Positions 17,554-26,932 are shown, counted from the stretch's first letter. The stretch is DNA of 38,018 nt from Alphaproteobacteria bacterium (GCA_021774575.1 JAJFIX010000042.1:1-38018); one strand, 5' to 3'. The notes: a model not told the origin generated them from the sequence alone. A program made the numbers and translations.

Positions 17554-18846
17554 ATGTCAGAGGCAGAACCGAATGCGCCGACCCGGCGTTCCGGCGGCAT
17601 GGCCGCCTTTCAGCATCGCGACTATGTGCTTTACTGGATGTCGAGGGTCATTGGAATTATCGCCATCGAGGCGATGATCACCGCCATCGGCTGGCAGGTC
17701 TATACATTGACCGGCCGGGAGCTGGATCTCGGCCTGGTCGGGCTGGCGCAATTTGCGCCATTTGCCCTGCTCTTTCTAATTTCGGGCATTGCGGCGGATC
17801 GATTTTCGCGGGTACGCATTCTGACCGCTTGTATCAGCTTGCAAGTTATCTGCGCGGCGGCATTTTTCGCCATGACCCTGCTCGGCGCCACCACGTTCGC
17901 CTTGATCTTCCTCATCCTGATTTTCATCGGTGTCGCCCGCGCCTTTCAGGCACCGGCCCAGCAGGCCATCGTGCCCATTCTCGTGCCCAAGGGCACCTTC
18001 GCCAACGCCGTCGCCTGGACCTCTTCGGGCTTTCAGATGGCGCGTATCGCCGGTCCGGCGATCGCCGGATTATTGATCGGTGTCGGTGCCAAATTCGATC
18101 TTTCCGAAGCCATCGTCTACGGTCCAGTCACCATATTATTTGCCATGTCCGCCGCCCTTACATTTTTAATTCGCGCCAAGGCTCAGGTCAAAAGCCAGGC
18201 ACGGGTTTCCCTGACAACGATCCTTGCCGGGATCAAATTCATCTTCCGTAATCAAATCATCCTTGGCGCCATCGGCCTCGATCTTTTTGCTGTTTTACTG
18301 GGCGGCGCCGTTGCTCTGCTGCCCATATTTGCCATCGATATTCTACATGTGGGCGCCGAAGGTTTTGGCATTCTGCGCGCCGTCTTCATGTCTGGCTCGT
18401 TCCTTTGCGCGCTCACTCTAACCCAGCGTCCGATACGCCGACATGCCGGCAAGGCCCTCCTCACCACGGTCGCCATATTCGGCATCGGCGTCATTGTCTT
18501 CGGCACCTCCCAGCTCTTCGTCTTGTCGCTCGGCGCGCTCTTTGTCATGGGGGCCGCCGACGCTATCTCGGTATTCATCCGGCAAAACCTGGTCCAACTC
18601 TCCACCCCCGACGACATGCGCGGGCGCGTCAGCGCCGTCAACGCCGTCTTCATCGGCGCCTCCAACGAGCTGGGCGAATTCGAATCCGGCGTCACTGCCC
18701 ACTGGTGGGGCGTGGTTCCGGCAGTCGTGATAGGCGGAGTTGGCACGGTGCTGGTAGCGGTGGGATTTGCTTTTATTTTCCCGAAACTGCGGCGGGTCGA
18801 TAGCTTGGACCAGGATGAATTAATGGCAAAATCACGCCCTAAATAG
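17554..18846 (+). CDS. MFS transporter (MFS_3/EntS-like)
   Basis: A 430-residue major facilitator with about 11-12 hydrophobic helices. The N-terminal FQHRDYVLYWMSRVIGIIA is typical of the MFS_3 (enterobactin exporter-like) group, as are the cytoplasmic loop DRFSRVRIL between helices 2 and 3, FQAPAQQAIVPILVP, and the late loop STPDDMRGRVSAVNAVFIG. These proteins are proton-coupled exporters of siderophores or drugs; the cargo is unknown. Its end overlaps the end of the convergent DUF2306 gene by 8 nt. Confidence 0.88.
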   Translation: MSEAEPNAPTRRSGGMAAFQHRDYVLYWMSRVIGIIAIEAMITAIGWQVYTLTGRELDLGLVGLAQFAPFALLFLISGIAADRFSRVRILTACISLQVICAAAFFAMTLLGATTFALIFLILIFIGVARAFQAPAQQAIVPILVPKGTFANAVAWTSSGFQMARIAGPAIAGLLIGVGAKFDLSEAIVYGPVTILFAMSAALTFLIRAKAQVKSQARVSLTTILAGIKFIFRNQIILGAIGLDLFAVLLGGAVALLPIFAIDILHVGAEGFGILRAVFMSGSFLCALTLTQRPIRRHAGKALLTTVAIFGIGVIVFGTSQLFVLSLGALFVMGAADAISVFIRQNLVQLSTPDDMRGRVSAVNAVFIGASNELGEFESGVTAHWWGVVPAVVIGGVGTVLVAVGFAFIFPKLRRVDSLDQDELMAKSRPK

Positions 18847-19288
18847 ACCTTCTTACCGCCCCTATAACGCGCGTATGAATGATGGCTCCAGCACAGGCCA
18901 ATATTATGGCGACGACGAGTAAGACGTTCAGACCTACAGCCGCCGCCGCTTGCCCTCCTCCGGCACCGAGCAGCCCGGCATAGGACCACGACATGAGATG
19001 CGCGTGCACGGCAATGCGAGAGGTTCGCCGGTGCGCTAACCGAATGAACGAAAAGCCGGCTATCAGCGTTGCCAGACTAACAACCGCCAAATAGTGAAAG
19101 ACACCAAAAGCCCCTTGAGAATCTTCGTATATCGACAGGGCGGCGCCGTTCACGAAAATCATGGACACGAGATAGATATACCCCATCCAGCGATGGTTGA
19201 CCGTTCCCTTCGGTCGGAAAAAGATCGTCGCGCCGGTCAGCAAGGCGATTACCGCGGCCACCACATGAATGACGCCAAACCAAGTCAT
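18839..19288 (-). CDS. DUF2306 family membrane protein
   Basis: A 149-residue protein with four predicted membrane helices. Features of DUF2306 are visible: FRPKGTVNHRWMGYIYL after helix 1, a second block with HYLAVVSLATLIAGFSFIR, and HAHLMSWSYAGLLGAGGGQ with conserved His residues facing the membrane. The family has no established function, though the conserved histidines invite the idea of metal or haem binding. It starts 16 nt after the stop of the AhpD-like selenoprotein gene on the same strand, so it is probably in one operon with it. Confidence 0.75.
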   Translation of the reverse strand: MTWFGVIHVVAAVIALLTGATIFFRPKGTVNHRWMGYIYLVSMIFVNGAALSIYEDSQGAFGVFHYLAVVSLATLIAGFSFIRLAHRRTSRIAVHAHLMSWSYAGLLGAGGGQAAAAVGLNVLLVVAIILACAGAIIHTRVIGAVRRSI

Positions 19289-19304
19289 TCAGCGCCCCAT
19301 TCGC

Positions 19305-19967
19305 TCAGTCTTCATTCGGTCCGGGAATAACTTTTGGCCATTGCTCGACCATGGTTGCCAAATATCCGCGCACCTTCTCCGGGTCGAGATGGACCGACCG
19401 CTTGATCTTGGCCACCTCGTCGCCGCTTTCGACAGGGATATGGAGACTGTCGGTGAACCGGTTAAAGAGGTTGAAAAACCCGCTCATCAGGGTGAGTTCG
19501 ATGATTTCTTCTTCGCTGAAGACGTCGCGGACTTGCTCGAAGACACCGTTTTCTTCTTTGGCTGTATTTAGAGTTACATGCTCGGCCCAGAGAATGGCCA
19601 TTTTCTCGCGCTGGGTGAATAGATCGGACGTAAGGTAATCCCCCAACCCGATTTCAATCGTCTGTTCGTCTGTGATGCCTGCCGCTTGACCAAGCGACGT
19701 ATTGTGGGCAATTCAGTATCGACACCCGTTGAGGTGGCTGGTCTTAATGATGACCATTTCTTTGATTTTGGCCGTCAGGATACTGCCCGCACCTTGGCGC
19801 TGCATCGCCGCATTGAACGGGATAAGCAGCTTGGCGACCAAGGGAACTCGCGCCAATACCCGGTATGAATTAGGAACTCGCCCCAGCATGGCGATGACGG
19901 CGGCAAACAGCCGGCTTGTCTCGCCGGTCAATTCCTGGTCGCGAACCAGGCGGATGCGGTCGGCCAT
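19305..19967 (-). CDS. AhpD-like (carboxymuconolactone decarboxylase family) selenoprotein with in-frame TGA as Sec85
   Basis: A single 220-residue gene split in ordinary translation by TGA at 19715-19713. Both halves are in the same frame and both belong to the AhpD/carboxymuconolactone decarboxylase fold. The first half ends in IKTSHLNGCRY (Cys82) and the second begins IAHNTSLGQAAGIT. The family's redox motif is CxxC followed by a His, as in CxYCxAH, so TGA stands exactly where the resolving or attacking Cys belongs, giving Cys82-Arg-Tyr-Sec85-Ile-Ala-His88. Such proteins act as alkylhydroperoxidase-type thiol peroxidases or reductases. A hairpin with a GGUC loop follows the TGA (see the SECIS entry). 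AhpD-like selenoproteins are, as I recall, known from marine metagenomes. GGGAG precedes ATG 19967. The alternative is a nonsense-mutated pseudogene or a sequencing error, which the exact position and the hairpin argue against. Confidence 0.85.
19681..19712 (-). promoter_or_regulatory. Bacterial SECIS element candidate
   Basis: In the mRNA directly after the UGA, 14 nt lead to a 7-bp stem GUCGCUU/AAGCGGC (one U-G pair) capped by the tetraloop GGUC; the stem-loop occupies 19698 down to 19681. The loop starts 21 nt after the UGA, within the usual bacterial spacing, and GGU in the apical loop is the SelB contact seen in E. coli fdhF (loop AGGUCU). A further GCC/GGC pairing could extend the helix. 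The sequence also encodes the protein, as bacterial SECIS elements do. Confidence 0.75.
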
Positions 19968-20024
19968 TAAAGTCTCCCAATTGTTTCTCTGGTTAGTATA
20001 GCGGATTCGCGTATTAGCCCCACC

Positions 20025-20375
20025 CTAGCTCATGCATTCAATGCAGCGCGGCGTAACCGGGTCGACATCCAAACGCTTGGCCGGAATATCGTCGCCGCAT
20101 TCGGCGCAATATCCGTACGCCCCGTCTTCGAGGCGTTTCAGTGCGGCGTCGATTGCCAGCATTCGGGCCTGGCGGCGGGATTCCTGGGCCTTGGACATCG
20201 CCTGGACCTGGAGCGCATCCATGCGCGACAGACGGCCCACCGATTGCTGATCGAGGATCACCGGTTTGCGGTCGGCAACGAGCGCTTGGCTCGCGGCACG
20301 CAATTCGCTGCGCTCGGTTTCCAGAGCGCCTCTAACGGCCTTGAAGTCGAGGTCGGAACGGCGGTCAGTCATCAT
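20025..20375 (-). CDS. DksA/TraR-family zinc-finger protein
   Basis: A 116-residue protein with a helical N-terminal two-thirds (coiled-coil-like, rich in Arg/Ala/Gln) and a C-terminal four-cysteine zinc finger YCAECGDDIPAKRLDVDP...CIEC, the TraR/DksA C4 type. DksA-type proteins enter the RNA polymerase secondary channel and modulate transcription with ppGpp. This one is shorter than DksA (about 150), and the coiled-coil tip lacks an evident DxxDxA motif, so it may be a paralogue with another role. It lies 57 nt upstream of the AhpD-like selenoprotein gene and just downstream of bipA. Confidence 0.85.
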   Translation of the reverse strand: MMTDRRSDLDFKAVRGALETERSELRAASQALVADRKPVILDQQSVGRLSRMDALQVQAMSKAQESRRQARMLAIDAALKRLEDGAYGYCAECGDDIPAKRLDVDPVTPRCIECMS

Positions 20376-20393
20376 GCCGCCACTATAACAACT

Positions 20394-22217
20394 CTACCCG
20401 TTTGCCGCAGCCCGCATTGCCTTTTTACGCAAATGAGTGTCGAGATAGCGTTTGCGCATACGAATATGATCCGGCGTCACCTCGACCAGCTCATTATCAT
20501 CGATATAGGCGATCGATTGTTCGAGACTGAGGCGCCGTGGCGGGGTCAGACGAACCGCCTCATCGGTGCCCGAAGCGCGAATGTTCGTCAGCTGCTTGCC
20601 TTTGAGCGGGTTGACCTCAAGGTCCGATCCACGGGCGTTTTCGCCGATGACCATGCCGTCGTAAATATCGACACCCGAGCCGATGAACAGCGCCCCACGG
20701 TCCTCGAGATTGGCCAGCGCGTAGGCAACACTTTTGCCCGAGACCATCGAAATAAGCACGCCGGTGCGTCGTCCCGGAAGGACCCCCGCATGGGCTCCGT
20801 ATTCGCGATAAAGCCGGTTCATCACGCCGGTGCCCCTGGTCTCGGTCAAGAAATCACCGTGATAGCCGATCAAGCCGCGTGCCGGAGCCAAAAACTGTAG
20901 CCGCGTCTTGCCGCCGCCCGAAGGCCGCATATCTTCAAGGCGGCCCTTGCGCGCTGCCATCGATTCGACAACGGTGCCCGCAAATTCTTCATCGACGTCG
21001 ACAACCACTTCCTCAAAAGGCTCGAGGGTCGCACCGGTTTCCTCTTCGACCCGGGTCAGCACCCTGGGGCGGGAAATCGACAGCTCAAAACCTTCGCGCC
21101 GCATGGTCTCGATCAAGACGCCGAGTTGCAGCTCGCCACGACCGGCGACGACAAAACCGTTACCTTCGTCGGTTTCACTGACCTCGACGGCAACATTGCC
21201 TTCGGCCTCGGCCAACAGCCGATCGCGGATCATGCGCGATGTCACCTTGCTGCCGGACCGGCCGGCCAGGGGCGAATCATTGACCGAAAACACCATCGAT
21301 ATGGTCGGCGGATCAATTGGCTGGGACGGCAATCCTTGGGTCACTTCGGGGGCGGCCAGGGTGTCGGCAACCGTCGCCTTGGTAAAACCGGCGATAGCGA
21401 CAATATCACCAGCCTGGGCCTCTTCAACCGGCTGGCGCTCTAAACCGCGGAAGGCGAGCACTTTGGTAATCCGGGTTGTTTCGATTTGTTTGCCGTCACT
21501 GGTCAGCGCTTTAGCCGTCATATTCGGTCGCGCCGTGCCCGACAAAATGCGCCCGGTCAGCACCCGACCGAGAAACGGATCGCTCTCAACCGTTGTCGCC
21601 AACATGCGGAAATCGTCACCCTCACCAACAGAGGGGACCGGCACATGGCTCAGCACTGTATCGAAAATCACCGCCATATCGTCGGCCTTGGCATCCGCCG
21701 CGCCGCTGGCCCAGCCTTGTTTGGCCGAGGCAAATAAAATCGGGAAATCGAGCTGTTCCTCGTTGGCATCCAACGCAACGAAAAGGTCGAAAACCTCGTC
21801 ATGAACGGCCTCAGCCCGCGCATCGGGCTTATCGATTTTATTGACCACGACGATGGGTCTAAGGCCGAGTTTCAAAGCCTTTGCAGTGACGAATTTTGTT
21901 TGCGGCATCGGGCCTTCGGAGGCGTCAACCAACAACAAAACGCCATCGACCATGCCCAGAATACGTTCGACCTCACCGCCGAAATCGGCATGACCGGGCG
22001 TATCGACGATATTGATCCTGGTGTCCTGCCACTCGACCGAAGTACATTTCGACAGGATCGTAATGCCTCTCTCACGCTCCAACTCATTGGAATCCATAGC
22101 CCTTTCGACAATTTTTTGATTGTCGCGAAAAACGCCGGACTGGCGCAAAAGAGCGTCGACGAGGGTGGTCTTGCCATGATCGACATGCGCGATAATGGCG
22201 ATATTTCGAATATTCAT
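20394..22217 (-). CDS. typA: Translational GTPase BipA/TypA
   Basis: Full-length (607 residues) ribosome-binding GTPase of the EF-G-like family, involved in ribosome assembly and stress or cold adaptation. The G motifs are intact: G1 [10 protein letters not shown] near residue 10, G2 ERGITI, G3 [14 protein letters not shown], and G4 NKIDKPDAR. The BipA-specific C-terminal domain is visible, with [26 protein letters not shown] and [26 protein letters not shown]. Length and motifs are standard. It stands between soeC and the dksA-like gene with short spacers (49 and 18 nt). Confidence 0.97.
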   Translation of the reverse strand: MNIRNIAIIAHVDHGKTTLVDALLRQSGVFRDNQKIVERAMDSNELERERGITILSKCTSVEWQDTRINIVDTPGHADFGGEVERILGMVDGVLLLVDASEGPMPQTKFVTAKALKLGLRPIVVVNKIDKPDARAEAVHDEVFDLFVALDANEEQLDFPILFASAKQGWASGAADAKADDMAVIFDTVLSHVPVPSVGEGDDFRMLATTVESDPFLGRVLTGRILSGTARPNMTAKALTSDGKQIETTRITKVLAFRGLERQPVEEAQAGDIVAIAGFTKATVADTLAAPEVTQGLPSQPIDPPTISMVFSVNDSPLAGRSGSKVTSRMIRDRLLAEAEGNVAVEVSETDEGNGFVVAGRGELQLGVLIETMRREGFELSISRPRVLTRVEEETGATLEPFEEVVVDVDEEFAGTVVESMAARKGRLEDMRPSGGGKTRLQFLAPARGLIGYHGDFLTETRGTGVMNRLYREYGAHAGVLPGRRTGVLISMVSGKSVAYALANLEDRGALFIGSGVDIYDGMVIGENARGSDLEVNPLKGKQLTNIRASGTDEAVRLTPPRRLSLEQSIAYIDDNELVEVTPDHIRMRKRYLDTHLRKKAMRAAANG

Positions 22218-22266
22218 TTTTTTGCCCGGAAATTGAGGTTGGTCCCCATATCACGGGTACGCCGGA

Positions 22267-23232
22267 TCAGCCAGCGTCATTTTGACCCAGCCCCTGCCCA
22301 TAATAGAGCATCGCGCTATGTTCTGCCTCGGCAAAAAACAGCCAGCGCTCGATAAATATGGCGGTTGCCGTGGCAAAAACAGCTAAAATCGACAGACCAA
22401 GATCAACCACCGGGCCGACAAATAGGGCCGCAACGATGAGCATAATTATTGCCCCTCCACCCACGGTCAAACCGATCCGTCGCAATTTTCGCGCATGTTT
22501 GCGCGCCACCCGATAACCCATCTCCCGCATAACAAAATTAGCGCCGCTATGGGGGCCTTCAAGCTGGCGCACCTCTCCTAGATGTTCCATGCCGACCGCC
22601 CGCGCCACTGTCATAAGTCCGCGCGCACGATCGATATGGCGCCAGTACCCCAGCTTTAACCCCCAGGCTATGGCACCGGAAATCACCGCTATCCAAACCG
22701 TCAGATGAAAAACCTCAAGGCCGAGAAGGCGAGTAACAGGCACCAGACAGACCGATCCGGTTGCCAAAGAAAAGGCGAGATAGATCGGTACAACCCAGCC
22801 ATTATTCCAACGGGGAATAGGTTTGAGCGACGCATAAATCATCCCGGTGCAAACAACGGTAATTGCCGCCCCTAGGGCCATTCCCGCCGCCACCAGACCC
22901 CAAGCCCCAGTATTGCGACCGAGGATCACCCAGGCCACAGCCGCCGCCATAGTCGGGGCATAGGTTACCACCGCAGCAACGCCTTCGCGCGCCAACCAGG
23001 AACTCCGCCACTGGCTGAGGGCCCGCCAGGCACGTTCCGGATGACCGAGATGCAGGGTCGACGACAACAAGCCGGCGGTAATGAGGAAAAGAGCCAGCCC
23101 AAAGGCGAGCAAGCCAAACACGCTATTGGGCGGCAATCGCCCGGCCAGCGTCAGGCCACCAAGAAGCCCCAGCATGCCGTATCCCGCGCCCGAGCTGGTG
23201 GTGAAAAATATAACGGAATAGGCTGGATGCAT
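22267..23232 (-). CDS. soeC: Sulfite dehydrogenase membrane anchor subunit (DmsC family)
   Basis: A 321-residue polytopic membrane protein with about eight helices, of the DmsC anchor family. It starts with HPAYSVIFFTTSSGAGYGMLG, characteristic of the family, and contains FLITAGLLSSTLHLGHPERAWRA, where the conserved His-Pro and Glu lie near the quinone or haem-free electron entry site. It should anchor the SoeAB subunits on the cytoplasmic face and pass electrons to ubiquinone. It lies 12 nt after soeB. Its identity as SoeC rather than another DmsC homologue rests on the SoeA-like catalytic subunit. Confidence 0.85.
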   Translation of the reverse strand: MHPAYSVIFFTTSSGAGYGMLGLLGGLTLAGRLPPNSVFGLLAFGLALFLITAGLLSSTLHLGHPERAWRALSQWRSSWLAREGVAAVVTYAPTMAAAVAWVILGRNTGAWGLVAAGMALGAAITVVCTGMIYASLKPIPRWNNGWVVPIYLAFSLATGSVCLVPVTRLLGLEVFHLTVWIAVISGAIAWGLKLGYWRHIDRARGLMTVARAVGMEHLGEVRQLEGPHSGANFVMREMGYRVARKHARKLRRIGLTVGGGAIIMLIVAALFVGPVVDLGLSILAVFATATAIFIERWLFFAEAEHSAMLYYGQGLGQNDAG

Positions 23233-23244
23233 GTCGGTACCGTT

Positions 23245-23982
23245 CTAGCGTGATAAAGTTCGATCGACCCAGGCGAGAAAGCCGGAGAGCTCCGCCCCCT
23301 GGCCCGGCCCGGCGTCATTTGCCGCGCCCGCCTCGGTTTTGCGCGCCCGTGGCGGCAAATAGCGATTGACCGGCTTATAGCCAAGTTCGGGCATCAGCTC
23401 ATAACCGCCACGCCCGGCAACCAATTTCGAAACATCGGACCCCGGATCGCCGAGATCACCAAAGTGCCGCGCGCCAGCGGGGCAGGTGGAGACGCAGGCC
23501 GGAACCCGCCTTCCCTCTTCGATTTCTTCGTCGTAGATCCGGTCAACGCAGAGGGTGCATTTTTTCATCACCCCTTCGGCCTGGTCATATTCGCGCGCGC
23601 CATAGGGGCAGGCCCAGGAGCAGAGCTTACAGCCGATGCACGTATCGTAATTGACCAGAACAATTCCGTCCGTGTCGCGCTTATAAGACGCGCCGGACGG
23701 GCAAACGGTGACGCAGGCTGGCTCCTCGCAATGCAAACAGCTGCGGGGGAAATAGACCGTGCGACTATCGGCGCCCGAGCCTGCTTCATAGGTATGGACC
23801 CGGTTAAACCAAACCCCTTCCGGGTCGGCGCCATAGGGGTCTTTATCGGTCAGCGGACCTGCCTCCCCGCCGGTATTCCATTCTTTGCAATTGACTGCAC
23901 AGGCATGGCAGCCGACACAGATATCAAGGTCGATCACCAAGCCAAGTTTCTTTTCCGGCGGCGTTGTCGGCAGGCTGGTCAT
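23245..23982 (-). CDS. soeB: Sulfite dehydrogenase iron-sulfur subunit
   Basis: A 245-residue electron-transfer subunit of the DmsB/PsrB type. Four cysteine clusters for four [4Fe-4S] centres are seen: CVGCHACAVNC (22-32), CLHCEEPACVTVC, CIGCKLCSWAC, and CTLC with a distant CVSTC. There is no Tat signal. Its ATG overlaps the end of the catalytic subunit gene by 4 nt, which indicates translational coupling. It wires the molybdenum subunit to the membrane anchor. Confidence 0.9.
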   Translation of the reverse strand: MTSLPTTPPEKKLGLVIDLDICVGCHACAVNCKEWNTGGEAGPLTDKDPYGADPEGVWFNRVHTYEAGSGADSRTVYFPRSCLHCEEPACVTVCPSGASYKRDTDGIVLVNYDTCIGCKLCSWACPYGAREYDQAEGVMKKCTLCVDRIYDEEIEEGRRVPACVSTCPAGARHFGDLGDPGSDVSKLVAGRGGYELMPELGYKPVNRYLPPRARKTEAGAANDAGPGQGAELSGFLAWVDRTLSR

Positions 23983-26810
23983 CGCGCGATCACCCCGCCC
24001 AGACGGGTCGGCGGTGGATCCAGAACGTCACGGACCGGCAAAGGGTCAAACTGCGGCATTGCCTCCCCAACTTCTTCGGGCAAGGCCTTAACAATCCGTA
24101 CTTTGAGGTCAAACCATGCCGCCTGGCCGGTAATCGGATCGGAGTTTGAATAGCCGCGCCCCTTGCTCTCTCCCTTGGGCGTTAGAATGTCGGCGATCAG
24201 ATGATTTAACAGAAATCCCTTTGTTGCCTCGGGTGCATCCTCATCAAGGTTCCAGGCACCGCGTCGTTTGCCAATGGCGTTCCACGTCCAAACGGTATCG
24301 GGATTGCACCCCTCCATGCATTTGATTTGGCCTTTGACCCGGCCCCGACCGTTTTCAATCCAAACCCAGTCATCATCGACAAGACCCAGTTTTGCTGCCG
24401 TAGCACTGTTTATGAACAAACGGTTCTGGCCGTGAATTTGGCGCAACCAAGCGTTTTGTGATCCCCAGCTATGATACATCGCCATCGGTCTTTGAGTGAT
24501 TGCATGCAGGGGCAGATCATCCCCGTCGCCATCACTGCCCCCATCGTCAAATGGCGGAAACCAAAAGGGCAGCGGGTCGAAATAGGTCGCTACCCGCCCG
24601 CGATGTTCGTCGGGCGGTTGCACCGGTCCGTGGCCGTTTGCGGCCAGCCTGAACCGCTGCAAGGGCTCGCAATATAGTTGCAGAGTTATCTGTCCGGTAT
24701 GAGCAATCCAGCCCATATCGAAAGCGTAGCGCAAATATCCGCCATTGGCGTGCCGGTAATACCGATGTTCGGGCGGCAATTCATGGCGCCAAAAACAGCC
24801 GTTCTCGATATAGGCGTCGAGCTGCTTGGGATTGACGGCGCCCCGCCCTTGCTCGGTACCCGAAGCGCCCCGCCAACCAGCCAAACTACCGATCCCGGGT
24901 GCACGCTCGTGATTGACGATATAATCGGCATAGCCGCCGGGAAATTTCGCCCCGCCATCGCTATTGGTGAAGGCTGGCAAACCAAGTCGCGCCCCCAAAT
25001 CGATCAGCACATCTTGAAACGGCAGCACATTCCGGTCGGGCTTGACCACCGGTTGACGGATCGCATCGGCAGGCCCATCGGCACTCGATATCGGGCGATC
25101 GAGCATTGAGACCACGTCCCAACGCTCCAAATAAGTTGTATCGGGCAAGATCAAATCGGCATAGGCGACCGTCTCGGAATAGAAGGCGTCGGAATAGATG
25201 ATGTGGGGAATTTTATAGTCGCCGGTTTCTTCATTCTTATCGGTCAGCATGGCAATGGTTTCGCCAGTATTCATCGACGAGTTCCAGCCCATATTGGCCA
25301 TATACATAAACAAGGTATCGATCGGATAGGGATCCCCCGCCCAGGCATTGCGAATGACCATATGCATCATGCCGTGGGCGGCCAGGGGGTATTCCCAAGA
25401 AAACGCTTTATCGAGGCGGGCCGGGCTTCCATCTGCCTCGACCAGAAGATCTTTCGGCTCTTGGGGAAAGCCAAGGGGCATGCCTGGCATCGGTGTATCT
25501 GGATTTACCTGCGACGGCTTTCCGACCGGTTTGGGGCCGGGGGGCACGGGCTTGGGAAACGGCGCCTTATAGAGCGACCCACCGGGGCAATCGATACTGC
25601 CGAGAAGCATCTGCAAAACATGCAGAGCACGGCAGGTTTGAAAACCATTGGCATGGGCCGAGATGCCCCGCATCGCATGCATCGCGACAGGGCGTCCAGT
25701 GGTCTTTGAATGCTTGCGGCCGACCCAATCGGTCCAGGGAATATCAAGGGTAATCTCTTGGGAAAACGCGGCTTGCGCCAGCTCGGCAGCAATGCGCCGA
25801 ATTGTGCCAGCGGGCACGCCGCATTTATCGGCGACCGCGTCGGGGGCATTTTCCGCCGCCAGATAACGTTGGGCCATCAAATGTAGAACCGGCGCCACCC
25901 TGGCGCCACCGGGCAGCTCAAATTCACCGGCCAAAGCCGGGTTTATGCTCGGCAAGTGTGCCCCGACCGTCAAGCCGCGCGCATTGTCCCAGGCAAGTGG
26001 GTTGCCGAGCCCGTCGCGGATGAACAGCCCATGTTCGGGGCTATCCTCATCCAGCGACACCAGCCAGTGAGCGTTGGTGTAGCGGACAAGATAATCGAGA
26101 TCGATTTTACGGGTTCGCATTAATTCGTGAATCAGCGCCAGAACAAACAACCCGTCGGTTCCCGGCTTTATTCCGACCCATTCATCAGCGATTGCCGAAT
26201 AGCCGGTGCGCACTGGGTTGACCGAGACAAATTTTGCCCGACCACCGGTTTTTAATTTACCAAGCCCTGCTTTGATCGGATTGGAATCATGGTCCTCGGC
26301 AACGCCGAACATGAGAAAATAACGGGTCTTTTCCCAGTCAGGTTCACCAAATTCCCAAAACGAACCACCAATTGAATAGAGCCCAGCAGCCGCCATATTG
26401 ACCGAACAGAAACCGCCATGGGCGGCAAAATTGGGCGTACCGAACTGGCTCGCCCAATAGCCCGTCATCGCTTGGCTTTGATCGCGCCCGGTGAAAAAGG
26501 CAAGTCGGCGTGGGTCCCTCGCCCGAATATTTGAAAGCCAAGTGGTCGCCGTTTCGAGCGCCTCGTCCCAGCTAATTTCCTCAAATTCGCCGCTGCCCCT
26601 CGGGCCGACCCGCTTTAAGGGACCGGTCAGTCGGGCCGGGGAATTATGATGCATAATGCCCGCCGACCCTTTGGCGCAGAGGACGCCTTTATTGATCGGG
26701 TGATCCTTGTTCCCCTCGATATAGCGAACCTTGTTGCCGTCCAGATGCACCTTGATGCCGCAACGGCAGGCGCACATATAACAAGTTGTGGTTTTGACGT
26801 CCGTCGCCAT
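23979..26810 (-). CDS. soeA: Sulfite dehydrogenase molybdopterin catalytic subunit (SoeA-like)
   Basis: A 943-residue molybdopterin oxidoreductase of the DMSO reductase family. The N-terminal [4Fe-4S] motif is Cys10-x2-Cys13-x3-Cys17 ... Cys45, followed by VLCAKGSAGIMHH. The likely Mo ligand is Cys135 in AAHGGFCSVNMAA. FMFGVAEDH-like and FVSVNPVRTGYSAIADEW segments and the molybdopterin-binding C-terminal domain (MYHSWGSQNAWLRQIHGQN) match what I know of SoeA. No Tat signal is present, in line with cytoplasmic SoeABC, which oxidises sulfite to sulfate and feeds the quinone pool. Polysulfide or thiosulfate reductase (PsrA/PhsA) is the alternative, but those carry Tat signals. Start: ATG 26810 after a G-rich stretch is preferred to GTG 26834. 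Confidence 0.85.
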   Translation of the reverse strand: MATDVKTTTCYMCACRCGIKVHLDGNKVRYIEGNKDHPINKGVLCAKGSAGIMHHNSPARLTGPLKRVGPRGSGEFEEISWDEALETATTWLSNIRARDPRRLAFFTGRDQSQAMTGYWASQFGTPNFAAHGGFCSVNMAAAGLYSIGGSFWEFGEPDWEKTRYFLMFGVAEDHDSNPIKAGLGKLKTGGRAKFVSVNPVRTGYSAIADEWVGIKPGTDGLFVLALIHELMRTRKIDLDYLVRYTNAHWLVSLDEDSPEHGLFIRDGLGNPLAWDNARGLTVGAHLPSINPALAGEFELPGGARVAPVLHLMAQRYLAAENAPDAVADKCGVPAGTIRRIAAELAQAAFSQEITLDIPWTDWVGRKHSKTTGRPVAMHAMRGISAHANGFQTCRALHVLQMLLGSIDCPGGSLYKAPFPKPVPPGPKPVGKPSQVNPDTPMPGMPLGFPQEPKDLLVEADGSPARLDKAFSWEYPLAAHGMMHMVIRNAWAGDPYPIDTLFMYMANMGWNSSMNTGETIAMLTDKNEETGDYKIPHIIYSDAFYSETVAYADLILPDTTYLERWDVVSMLDRPISSADGPADAIRQPVVKPDRNVLPFQDVLIDLGARLGLPAFTNSDGGAKFPGGYADYIVNHERAPGIGSLAGWRGASGTEQGRGAVNPKQLDAYIENGCFWRHELPPEHRYYRHANGGYLRYAFDMGWIAHTGQITLQLYCEPLQRFRLAANGHGPVQPPDEHRGRVATYFDPLPFWFPPFDDGGSDGDGDDLPLHAITQRPMAMYHSWGSQNAWLRQIHGQNRLFINSATAAKLGLVDDDWVWIENGRGRVKGQIKCMEGCNPDTVWTWNAIGKRRGAWNLDEDAPEATKGFLLNHLIADILTPKGESKGRGYSNSDPITGQAAWFDLKVRIVKALPEEVGEAMPQFDPLPVRDVLDPPPTRLGGVIAR

Positions 26811-26932
26811 TCGCCCCCCGTCCGATGGAATCACCTATGACGGTACAAATAACACAAAATTTGAGTGTAAAAAAGTGCTTCGGGCGCTATATGTTACGGG
26901 TGCTCATATTGGACTGAAATAGGACCCGGTAG

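Noticed and set aside
19305-19967. AhpD-like gene as a nonsense-mutated pseudogene or two separate genes
   Set aside because: The stop is TGA, sits exactly on the redox cysteine, both halves are well preserved in one frame, and a GGUC-loop hairpin follows. The downstream piece would otherwise need a TTG start in mid-fold.
20244-22355. Long plus-strand ORFs opposite bipA/typA and the dksA-like gene
   Set aside because: They are antisense shadows of strongly conserved genes and their translations show no family features.
23979-26810. Formate dehydrogenase (another possible selenoprotein)
   Set aside because: The frame is uninterrupted, the likely Mo ligand is Cys135, and the sequence and gene order match SoeA rather than FdhA.
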